Below are positions 1 through 4,370 of a stretch of DNA of 5,543 bases, one piece after another (positions within the stretch are counted from its first letter, which is position 1; the number at the start of each line of letters is the position of its first letter). The stretch is taken from assembly GCA_964570005.1 (NCBI GenBank), contig CAZMWE010000056.1:1-5543 (forward strand), given 5' to 3'. Below the pieces are notes generated by a model. That model saw only the letters and a list, made by a program, of their open reading frames with translations. It was not told the DNA's origin and searched no databases. A program made the position numbers and the translations under genes. The DNA comes from JAJZCD01 sp964570005 (GTDB lineage: Bacteria; Patescibacteriota; Saccharimonadia; Saccharimonadales; UBA4665).

Positions 1-550
1 AATCCGGACCATTGGGGTTCTGTTGTACAAACTGCTTGATGCTGCTTACGACCTTGCCGCTCGGGTTCAGGTTTTCCCAGAATGTGACCTGGTCACGATT
101 AATGACCATTTCGTCGAGAGGGTCGTGGATCTGCTGACAGCCGAGCTTCACGAGTGAGTAGTTACTGCTGGAGCTGCTACTACTGCTTGATGAACTGCTG
201 TTCCCTTGCGTCAGATAGTAGATGTCCGTCATGCGAACGTAGTTATTGTTCAAGTTCTGAACATGACCGAAATACACTTGGCCGTTATTCAGGAAGACGG
301 CCTGGTATTTGCTCGAGTCAACGAACTTACTTTCGTTACCGCCGCTGCCGCTACGCATACTTACCACGATGACACCCATGAGCACCACCGTAACGCAGAC
401 CAGTAAGATGACCGTTAATACGCGGAGCCATTCCGGGCCGCCCTTCGGTACTTTACTCATAACCCTGTCTTCTTTACGCTCCGAAGTCATCGGTGCGGGT
501 GCCGGCGCTGGGCGATTAGCGGACGGCTGAATCGATTGACGAAAATCCAT
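1..550 (-). CDS. Membrane-anchored CPR conserved hypothetical protein, C-terminus cut by window edge
   Basis: The reverse strand is open from the ATG at 550 to base 1: 183 codons plus one base, with no stop. Residues 1-40 are a Pro/Ala- and charge-rich cytosolic tail, about 43-65 form one transmembrane helix (LRVLTVILLVCVTVVLMGVIVV), and residues 66-75 are a Gly/Ser linker. A globular part starts KYQAVFLNNGQVYFG (81-95). It is split by a run of 12 serines (118-129), then continues MVINRDQVTFWENLNPSGKVV (148-168). Positive residues before the helix suggest an N-in, C-out topology. I recall proteins of this build, with an NGQVYFG-type core, as common in Saccharibacteria and other CPR genomes, but know no function. 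The start is supported by a near-perfect Shine-Dalgarno at 570-561; M21 and M31 are weaker alternatives. It is divergent from the 64-residue gene. Confidence is high for coding and low for role. Confidence 0.88.
   Translation of the reverse strand, partial: MDFRQSIQPSANRPAPAPAPMTSERKEDRVMSKVPKGGPEWLRVLTVILLVCVTVVLMGVIVVSMRSGSGGNESKFVDSSKYQAVFLNNGQVYFGHVQNLNNNYVRMTDIYYLTQGNSSSSSSSSSSSSNYSLVKLGCQQIHDPLDEMVINRDQVTFWENLNPSGKVVSSIKQFVQQNPNGPD
164..199 (-). repeat. Serine tract coding repeat (12 Ser codons)
   Basis: On the reverse strand these 36 bases encode residues 118-129, all serine, using a mixture of AGC, AGT, TCA and TCC codons. The codon mixture means it is not a pure triplet microsatellite, which suggests the low-complexity linker is kept at protein level. 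It separates the two halves of the extracytoplasmic domain. Confidence 0.8.
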
Positions 551-560
551 TATGTTTTCA

Positions 561-570
561 CACCACCTTT
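561..570 (-). promoter_or_regulatory. Near-perfect Shine-Dalgarno for the leftward membrane-protein gene
   Basis: On the reverse strand the bases read AAAGGTGGTG, nine of ten matching the ideal complement AAAGGAGGTG of the 16S 3' end. It lies 12 bases before the ATG at 550 measured from the GGTGG core (10 bases from the end of the 10-mer). This fixes the start and shows that the gene, visible only on the minus strand, is real. Confidence 0.7.
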
Positions 571-588
571 TAATTAATAACAAGCACA

Positions 589-618
589 AGTGTAATACAC
601 ATGACCCCTATTCGACAA
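589..618 (-). promoter_or_regulatory. Candidate promoter for the leftward membrane-protein gene
   Basis: The reverse strand has TTGTCG (618-613) as a -35 (4/6 match) and TACACT (594-589) as a -10 (4/6), with an 18-base spacer. A transcript starting near 582 would have a leader of about 31 bases containing the Shine-Dalgarno. Both boxes are imperfect and the AT-rich stretch offers alternatives, so this is tentative. The -10 overlaps a small 11-base palindrome, GTGTAATACAC (590-600). Confidence 0.3.
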
Positions 619-658
619 CCCCCTTACATTAAAACATCATTACTTTGGTGCATAACTG

Positions 659-688
659 TTGACAAACAAAATCGCTCCAGAGTATGTT
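659..688 (+). promoter_or_regulatory. Sigma-70-type promoter of the 64-residue protein gene
   Basis: A perfect -35 TTGACA (659-664) is followed after 18 bases by TATGTT (683-688, 4/6 of TATAAT). Predicted transcription start is near 695, giving a leader of about 30 bases that carries the Shine-Dalgarno AAGGGAG. The TTG of the -35 box is in frame with the downstream gene and could be mistaken for its start codon; the promoter reading makes that start impossible for this transcript. Confidence 0.7.
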
Positions 689-707
689 AGGGGTACTAAC
701 AAGTTAC

Positions 708-714
708 AAGGGAG
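708..714 (+). promoter_or_regulatory. Shine-Dalgarno deciding the start of the 64-residue protein
   Basis: AAGGGAG lies 10 bases before the ATG at 725 and downstream of the predicted transcription start. It selects 725 over the in-frame TTG at 659, which has no purine-rich site ahead of it and falls inside the -35 box. Confidence 0.7.
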
Positions 715-724
715 ATATGCACCT

Positions 725-919
725 ATGGCTTACAAGCACACGAATTCGAAGGGAGTAACCTACTACCTGAACTCCAAGAAAGTGACCCTGCGCGGTGGCA
801 AAGAACAGACCATCTACTATTTCAGCAAGGACGAGCGTCCTGAGGCTACCGACCTGCCTGCCGGTTTCACGGTCAACGAAAACCCGCGCAACGGCTTCCT
901 GACTGTCAAGCGCGGCTAG
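725..919 (+). CDS. Small basic conserved protein (64 aa) of CPR/Saccharibacteria type, function unknown
   Basis: The protein starts MAYKHTNSKGVTYYLNSKKV and ends NPRNGFLTVKRG. It has no cysteine, no membrane segment and no signal peptide. It is rich in Lys, Arg, Tyr and Thr, with patches VTYYLN (residues 11-16), GGKEQTIYYFSKDE (24-37) and LPAGFTV (44-50), suggesting a small all-beta or mixed fold. I recall very similar 60-70-residue proteins, annotated only as hypothetical, recurring in Saccharibacteria, but cannot assign a role. The basic charge would allow nucleic-acid or ribosome binding; that is speculation. The ATG at 725 is chosen because it has a Shine-Dalgarno and is where the family-like sequence begins. 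An extension to the TTG at 659 would translate the promoter. It is monocistronic, with its own strong promoter and a terminator 13 bases after the stop, an arrangement that suggests high, independent expression. Confidence 0.88.
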   Translation: MAYKHTNSKGVTYYLNSKKVTLRGGKEQTIYYFSKDERPEATDLPAGFTVNENPRNGFLTVKRG

Positions 920-932
920 CCCGCCACTTCTT

Positions 933-967
933 AAAAGCACCTCTGTGAAGCCAGAGGTGCTTTTTTT
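933..967 (+). terminator. Rho-independent terminator after the 64-residue protein gene
   Basis: Bases 933-945 (AAAAGCACCTCTG) pair perfectly with 952-964 (CAGAGGTGCTTTT) around a six-base loop TGAAGC. A run of seven T's (961-967) overlaps the 3' arm and continues past it. It ends the small-gene transcript and insulates the downstream ABC cluster. The A-run on the 5' arm could also let it stop minus-strand transcription, although no minus-strand gene ends here. Confidence 0.93.
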
Positions 968-975
968 ATCCGGAT

Positions 976-984
976 TGCTATGGT
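976..984 (+). promoter_or_regulatory. Candidate extended -10 promoter of the ABC transporter cluster
   Basis: TGC-TATGGT fits an extended -10 (TGn plus a 4/6 hexamer) just after the terminator; no -35 is recognisable because the terminator stem occupies that position. The predicted start near 991 would leave only about 5 leader bases and exclude the Shine-Dalgarno-like AGGGTG at 985-990. So either the site is wrong or the mRNA is nearly leaderless. The cluster needs some promoter, or readthrough, at this place. Confidence 0.28.
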
Positions 985-995
985 AGGGTGAAAGT

Positions 996-1763
996 ATGGC
1001 AGTGTCCGAGCAAGCTATCCTGAAGGTCGACAATCTACAGAAGTCATACAGCGACAAAAAAGCGGTGGACGGTATCAGTTTTGAAGTCAAAAAGGGTGAG
1101 ATTTTTGGCATCCTGGGTCCGAACGGGGCCGGTAAGACGACCACGCTCGAGATGATCGAGACTTTGCGTGAAATCGATGGCGGCACGGCCACTATTGACG
1201 GTGTGGATGTTGCGAAACACCCGTACGAAATCCGCTCTATGATCGGAGTGCAGCCGCAAACGCCAGGTTTCCAAGATAAAACCAAACTGACCGAACTGAT
1301 CCAGATGTTTGCCGCGGCTTACGGCGAACGGGTCAACCCGAAGAAATTTTTAGATGAAGTGAATCTGGGCGAAAAAGCCGACAGTTATATCGAGTCCTTA
1401 AGTGGTGGCCAGAAGCAACGCTTCAGTATCGTGGCTGCGCTAGTGCATAACCCCAAGGTGTTCTTTCTGGACGAGCCGACGACCGGGCTGGATCCGCAGG
1501 CGCGTCGCAATCTGTGGAAGCTAATCACGGAAGTAAGGGATCGGGGTATTAGCGTAATTTTAACAACGCACTATATGGATGAGGCCGAGATTCTGTGTGA
1601 TCGCGTGGCTATTATGGACCGCGGCAAGATCATCGCGCTTGATACGCCCAAGAATCTTATCAAGCAACTGCTTGCCAAAGGCTTCAAAAAGGAGCAGCAC
1701 GTAGAGCAGGCCAATCTGGAGGATGTCTTTATAGATATGACCGGAAAGGCGCTCAGGAGTTAA
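996..1763 (+). CDS. ABC-2-type exporter ATP-binding protein (DrrA/CcmA-like)
   Basis: This 255-residue ATPase would energise an ABC-2 exporter at the inner face of the membrane. All nucleotide-binding motifs are intact: Walker A GPNGAGKTT (41-49), Q-loop glutamine in IGVQPQ (83-88), signature LSGGQKQR (135-142), Walker B VFFLDEP with catalytic Glu160 (155-161), D-loop GLD (164-166) and switch His192. The tail NLEDVFIDMTGKALR (240-254) is the usual end of drug/antibiotic-exporter ATPases of this group. The segment before it (about 218-239) is shorter than the regulatory tail of many family members, which often exceed 300 residues. The start has AGGGTG five bases upstream. The stop is followed after two bases by the permease start, so the two are translationally coupled. 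The substrate cannot be told; drugs, peptides, lipids or polysaccharides are all exported by this class. Confidence 0.95.
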   Translation: MAVSEQAILKVDNLQKSYSDKKAVDGISFEVKKGEIFGILGPNGAGKTTTLEMIETLREIDGGTATIDGVDVAKHPYEIRSMIGVQPQTPGFQDKTKLTELIQMFAAAYGERVNPKKFLDEVNLGEKADSYIESLSGGQKQRFSIVAALVHNPKVFFLDEPTTGLDPQARRNLWKLITEVRDRGISVILTTHYMDEAEILCDRVAIMDRGKIIALDTPKNLIKQLLAKGFKKEQHVEQANLEDVFIDMTGKALRS

Positions 1764-1765
1764 AC

Positions 1766-2998
1766 ATGAAAATTCTATGGATCGTCATTGCCATTGTCGT
1801 CATTGCCCGTATCGGCTGGCGGCTCTACCGTCGTAGCAACCAGGCTGCGGCACGGCCGGCAAAGTCACTCAAGCCGCTCAAGAGCCCCATGCAGAAAAAG
1901 CTTTATACCGTGTGGATGTTTTTCTCAGTGAACATTAGACGCTTGTTCCGGGACCGTCTGGCACTATTTTTTACGTTTCTGTTTCCACTCATCTTCTTAT
2001 TCGTGTTTGGAGGCTTAAACAGCGGCAATAAGTCGGTGACGTTCCATGTGGCGATTATTAACGAATCGGCTACTCCGTTCGCCAAGCAGTTCACGCAGCA
2101 GCTGGAGAAGCAAAAGGCACTCAAAGTCGATAAAACGGTTACGACGTTCGCGGCGGCCAACGAAAAGATGAGCCGCAGCGAGCTGGACGCCACCATCCAA
2201 CTACCGCCTAGCTTTGGGGAGGTGAAGCCCGGCAGTACGTATCCAAGCGGCCAGGCGGTCGTACACTACACCAATAACAACCAGAGCGCGGCACTGACGC
2301 TCACCACCGTGCTACAGGCCGAGTTACAGAGCGTCAACGCAAAACTGACGCACAGTGAACAGCCGCTCTCGGTCACCAGCAAGCAGAATAATGAACGCTC
2401 CTTAAGTTCCTTTGACTATACCTTCACCGGTTTGCTGGGCTTCGCTATCCTGGGCGCCGGTATATTCGGGCCTATCAACGTGTTTCCGGAGCTCAAGAAG
2501 ATGGGGATTTTGCGCCGGCTGCATACTACACCACTCCGCGTCTGGCAGTATTTCCTAAGCGTCATGCTCGGCAACGCGGTTTCCGGTTTGATGTCGATCG
2601 CGGTGATGTTCATTGTGGCTATTGCGGTGTTTAACCTGAAGATAGTCGGCAACTACTTTGAACTGGCGCTCTTTCTGGCGTTTAGCATCGTTCTGATACT
2701 TGGTATCGGTCTGGCTATTGGCGGTTGGGCGAACAATGAGCGTCAGGCTGCACCGCTGGCTAACATTGTGGTGTTCCCGATGATGTTTTTGAGCGGCACG
2801 TTTTTTCCACGCTACGTCATGCCGGAGTGGCTGCAGTCAGTTACGGCTTATCTGCCGCTGACACCGGTGATTGATGGTGCACGTTTGATCGCCACTGAGG
2901 GACAGCATTTGACGCAGCTTGGTCCACAGCTCGGTGTTATGGCGGTCTGGCTGGCCGTGGTCTACTTTATTGCCTTCCGTGTCTTCCGCTGGGAATAA
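1766..2998 (+). CDS. ABC-2-type exporter permease with large external domain and extra N-terminal helix
   Basis: This 410-residue integral membrane protein is the partner of the preceding ATPase. The core follows the ABC-2 plan: a helix near 65-83 (LALFFTFLFPLIFLFVFGG), a soluble external domain of about 130 residues (85-213), then five hydrophobic segments near 218-240, 262-290, 298-320, 329-347 and 388-406. The cytosolic loop ELKKMGILRRLHTTPL (about 243-258) and the SGTFFPRYVMPEWLQ region (about 342-356) are typical of the family. Unusually, an extra hydrophobic helix (residues 3-19) followed by WRLYRR and a Pro/Lys-rich linker precedes the core. A shorter product from M42 (ATG at 1889) would resemble ordinary members. 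The annotated start is favoured because AGGAGT lies five bases before it, inside the end of the ATPase gene. The transported substrate is unknown. Confidence 0.93.
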   Translation: MKILWIVIAIVVIARIGWRLYRRSNQAAARPAKSLKPLKSPMQKKLYTVWMFFSVNIRRLFRDRLALFFTFLFPLIFLFVFGGLNSGNKSVTFHVAIINESATPFAKQFTQQLEKQKALKVDKTVTTFAAANEKMSRSELDATIQLPPSFGEVKPGSTYPSGQAVVHYTNNNQSAALTLTTVLQAELQSVNAKLTHSEQPLSVTSKQNNERSLSSFDYTFTGLLGFAILGAGIFGPINVFPELKKMGILRRLHTTPLRVWQYFLSVMLGNAVSGLMSIAVMFIVAIAVFNLKIVGNYFELALFLAFSIVLILGIGLAIGGWANNERQAAPLANIVVFPMMFLSGTFFPRYVMPEWLQSVTAYLPLTPVIDGARLIATEGQHLTQLGPQLGVMAVWLAVVYFIAFRVFRWE

Positions 2999-3036
2999 TG
3001 ATATCCAAATAAGTCAGCTGACAGGGAGATGCTCGC

Positions 3037-3612
3037 ATGGCAGCCCGCGATATTCGAAATTTCAGTCCCGATACGTTTGCCAAGCTTGACGCGGATATGT
3101 GGGTCGCGTACTATAATCACCGCTTTTTCAGTTTGTTCGTGCTACTGTTCAAGCTCAACTACACGCACTTCCAGCCCAGTCTTATCCTGACCGTCCGAGG
3201 TGCCTACCATTCTGCCATGGCCGCGATTGTCTTCCGTAGGACAAAGGGCAATGAGGATAGCGATCGAGTTCTAAAGCATCTGGTGCACTTCTATAAGCTC
3301 TTGGCTACCCATACTGTGTCTACTTTCGATTATCGCAAAGCGGCAGAATTGGAAATGGAGTGGTGGTTGGTTGACCGCTACCCGGACCGCTATGAGATAT
3401 CTCGCGCGGCAGCACTCGCCGAGGGTATGGCTGTAATCTACAGCGTGCCAGAGGTCAGCCTGAAAACCTATGGACGGAAGCGGGCAGCTGCCATGGAATT
3501 GCTCGGAGACTATCATTACGACAAAACAGCGACTGTAGACTGGGACAAGCTTCGTACGCTACTCAAGGAATCGTACGGGAGTTTGCACGCCGCGGTACAG
3601 GAACGGAAGTAG
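3037..3612 (+). CDS. Conserved hypothetical protein (191 aa) in the ABC-exporter cluster
   Basis: I cannot name this family with confidence. The protein appears soluble and mainly alpha-helical; it has no signal peptide and no clean membrane segment, although residues 30-38 (FFSLFVLLF) are very hydrophobic within an aromatic-rich helix. Recognisable landmarks are MWVAYYNHRFF (21-31), RGAYHSAMAA (54-63), the acidic-aromatic ELEMEWWLVDRYP (104-116), and a C-terminal part YDKTATVDWDKLRTLLKESYGSLHAAV. I have an impression that similar proteins occur beside ABC-2 exporters in other bacteria, but cannot check it. The start is well supported: AGGGAG (3023-3028) sits eight bases before the ATG. It begins 38 bases after the permease stop with no terminator between, so it is probably the third gene of the operon. 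A role as exporter partner, regulator or substrate-related enzyme is inference from position only. Confidence 0.88.
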   Translation: MAARDIRNFSPDTFAKLDADMWVAYYNHRFFSLFVLLFKLNYTHFQPSLILTVRGAYHSAMAAIVFRRTKGNEDSDRVLKHLVHFYKLLATHTVSTFDYRKAAELEMEWWLVDRYPDRYEISRAAALAEGMAVIYSVPEVSLKTYGRKRAAAMELLGDYHYDKTATVDWDKLRTLLKESYGSLHAAVQERK

Positions 3613-3613
3613 T

Positions 3614-3651
3614 GTGTAAGCGAGCTAATGGTTTCTCTGGCCTTGCTACAC
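3614..3651 (+). terminator. Possible stem-loop terminator after the ABC cluster (weak)
   Basis: GTGTAAGCGAG (3614-3624) can pair with CTTGCTACAC (3642-3651), giving ten base pairs with one bulged A and one G-U pair around a 17-base loop. It begins two bases after the stop codon, where a terminator would be expected. No T-run follows, so it is at best an imperfect or factor-assisted terminator, or an mRNA 3'-end structure. Confidence 0.3.
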
Positions 3652-3659
3652 TGATAGGT

Positions 3660-3787
3660 ATGGCGCGAGAGCTGATTGTCGACCTGCACGTGTATTCGCA
3701 CTAATCCATGGCGACGAGCCGGAATTGCACTATCGAAGGTTGTACTTCTAGGCAAACTGAAAGGCATTAACTTCATCGGCACAGGCG
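3660..3787 (+). pseudogene. Decayed 5' fragment of a PHP-domain endonuclease gene (EndoQ type)
   Basis: From an ATG at 3660 the sequence reads MARELIVDLHVYSH, then TAA (3702-3704), then SMATSRNCTIEG. After a one-base shift it reads LYF, TAG (3749-3751) and A, and after a second one-base shift LKGINFIGTG. Joined, this matches the N-terminus I recall for PHP-family EndoQ-like proteins of CPR bacteria, often labelled as UvrD-type helicases: DLHxHSxYS, then ATS, then a WAKLKGI segment, then GTGD. Lesions visible are a His-to-Tyr change in the metal-binding HxH motif (TAT at 3693), two nonsense codons (in place of Tyr and Trp) and two single-base losses (near 3741 and 3756). Homology stops at 3787, just before the expected Asp of GTGD; the remaining several hundred codons are missing. 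The intact enzyme would cut DNA at deaminated bases. The family assignment rests on remembered motifs, but several conserved blocks in the right order make coincidence unlikely. Confidence 0.72.
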
Positions 3788-3793
3788 TATAAT
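3767..3793 (+). promoter_or_regulatory. Promoter of the GlsB-like membrane protein gene
   Basis: A perfect TATAAT (3788-3793) is preceded by TTAACT (3767-3772, 4/6 of TTGACA) with a short 15-base spacer. Predicted start is near 3800, leaving a leader of about 13 bases that still contains AGGAGG (3803-3808), four bases before the ATG. The -35 and spacer lie inside the PHP-gene remnant and the -10 starts exactly where that homology ends. Confidence 0.6.
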
Positions 3794-3812
3794 AAGAACA
3801 ACAGGAGGGCGT

Positions 3813-4064
3813 ATGGGCATAATTGGTTGGATAATATTGGGAGGTCTGGCGGGCTGGGTCGCGTCGATGATCGCCAAAACGGATAAAAGTATGGGGATCT
3901 TCGCAAATATCATAGTCGGGGTCATCGGTGCGGCCATCGGCGGGTTTGTATTTAGCCTTGTCGGCGGCTCGGGTGTGACTGGCTTTAATATCTATAGCTT
4001 TATTGTCGCACTCGTTGGCGCGTTGATCCTGCTCTGGCTAATCCGCCTTGTGCGCCACGGCTGA
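3813..4064 (+). CDS. GlsB/YeaQ/YmgE-family stress-response membrane protein
   Basis: This 83-residue protein is almost entirely hydrophobic and glycine-rich. It has three membrane helices at about 2-18 (GIIGWIILGGLAGWVAS), 28-51 (IFANIIVGVIGAAIGGFVFSLVGG) and 58-80 (FNIYSFIVALVGALILLWLIRLV). Opening GIIGWIILGGLAGWVAS and the loop IAKTDKSMGIFANIIVGVIGA, broken here by helix boundaries, are typical of the transglycosylase-associated (Transgly_assoc) family. Despite that family name, no catalytic activity is established; members such as E. coli YeaQ and YmgE and enterococcal GlsB are stress-linked small membrane proteins. Length is normal. A strong Shine-Dalgarno AGGAGGG (3803-3809) and its own promoter indicate an independent unit. 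TGA is the stop; the same frame happens to stay open for another 46 codons to 4203, which is compatible with chance. Confidence 0.92.
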   Translation: MGIIGWIILGGLAGWVASMIAKTDKSMGIFANIIVGVIGAAIGGFVFSLVGGSGVTGFNIYSFIVALVGALILLWLIRLVRHG

Positions 4065-4088
4065 GCTGCAGGCAACAAGATTTTCCGC

Positions 4089-4135
4089 TTCAGCCGGAGA
4101 AGAGGCGATATTCATCTCGGCTGGGTCGGGCTGAA
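4089..4135 (+). other. Alternative stem-loops downstream of the GlsB-like gene
   Basis: Two mutually exclusive hairpins share a left arm. CAGCCG[G]AGA (4091-4100, one bulged G) pairs with TCTCGGCTG (4115-4123), nine pairs around a 14-base loop. Alternatively, TTCAGCC (4089-4095) pairs with GGCTGAA (4129-4135). The second is followed by CCCTTTAT, a poor T-run. It may act as an imperfect terminator of the GlsB-like gene; a regulatory switch is only a possibility. Confidence 0.3.
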
Positions 4136-4153
4136 TCCCTTTATACTGAAACT

Positions 4154-4328
4154 ATGTAAACTTTGGATGAGCTGGGTGCAGTTTAGGCATGCTGATCGTG
4201 GCTAAACCGGCAAGACTATCGCGCTTCGTTACGGAACTGCCAGAGACGATACTGCCGCGTTTGGTCGATTCGCAGTCTCTGCTCAGTCAAAACGCCAGCA
4301 GAAACGTAAGCTCAAGGGCCGCAGCTAA
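4154..4328 (+). pseudogene. Possible second decayed gene (unidentified)
   Basis: TATACT (4142-4147) lies six bases before an ATG at 4154 that reads M-stop-TLDELGAV-stop. In the frame one base on, bases 4167-4328 read MSWVQFRHADRG, one stop (4203-4205), then a clean stretch with no start codon beginning TGKTIALRYGTARDDTAAFG (first codon at 4206) and ending SKRQQKRKLKGRS before TAA. The basic C-terminus and a promoter-like site before the first ATG look like a small gene broken by nonsense and frameshift changes. I do not recognise a family, so unlike the PHP remnant there is no independent homology. Chance open frame in DNA of this composition remains quite possible. Confidence 0.27.
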
Positions 4329-4330
4329 GC

Positions 4331-4359
4331 TTGTTCGAGAAGTATAAATATTATATAAT
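4331..4359 (+). promoter_or_regulatory. Promoter of the dus gene, predicting a nearly leaderless mRNA
   Basis: A perfect TATAAT (4354-4359) is preceded at the ideal 17-base spacing by TTGTTC (4331-4336), of which only TTG matches consensus. Transcription should start near 4366, five bases before the ATG at 4371. A second -10-like TATAAA (4343-4348) lies just upstream without a -35. There is no Shine-Dalgarno before the dus start, which fits leaderless initiation. Confidence 0.6.
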
Positions 4360-4370
4360 AACTAAAAGTT

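Larger units (their letters stand above)
4065..4370. other. 306-base stretch with no intact gene
   Basis: Between the GlsB-like gene and dus I see imperfect stem-loops near 4089-4135, a -10-like TATACT (4142-4147) directly ahead of an ATG whose second codon is TAA, fragments of open frame up to 4328, and the dus promoter at its right end. There is no tRNA, recognised riboswitch, repeat array or mobile element. The base composition resembles the coding regions until about 4330, then becomes strongly AT-rich. That pattern suits degraded coding sequence followed by a promoter. Confidence 0.6.

Noticed and set aside
154..530. Three overlapping plus-strand open frames at the left end
   Set aside because: Cys/Ser- and Thr-rich translations antisense to the leftward membrane-protein gene, which has a transmembrane helix, conserved-looking core and near-perfect Shine-Dalgarno.
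590..600. Small palindrome GTGTAATACAC as an operator
   Set aside because: Only five-base half sites, a single copy, and extension mismatches; expected by chance at this density.
704..1285. Long minus-strand open frame (193 codons) antisense to the small protein and the ATPase start
   Set aside because: It crosses the terminator and covers two well-supported plus-strand genes with clear motifs; its translation shows no family features and it lacks a Shine-Dalgarno. It is a shadow frame.
3013..3022. Perfect 10-base palindrome GTCAGCTGAC between permease and the 191-aa gene
   Set aside because: Too short, with no loop to form a terminator hairpin; not repeated elsewhere in the window.
3516..3782. 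Minus-strand frame of 88 codons across the end of the 191-aa gene and the following gap
   Set aside because: Half of it is antisense to a supported gene and the rest is antisense to the PHP remnant; no ribosome site or promoter.
4121..4141. tRNA T-arm-like GGGTCGGGCTGAATCCC
   Set aside because: Lacks the TTC of a T-loop, and no acceptor, anticodon or D-arm can be assembled around it.
4062..4205. TGA recoding at the end of the GlsB-like gene extending the frame by 46 codons
   Set aside because: The 83-residue product already has the complete, normal family length; an open run of this size is compatible with chance.
4189..4347. Plus-strand frame of 52 codons (starting MLIVAKPARLSRF) before dus
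   Set aside because: No Shine-Dalgarno and no recognised similarity; it overlaps the dus promoter and ends in it. The neighbouring frame looks at least as protein-like, so I treat the region as possible relic DNA rather than a live gene.
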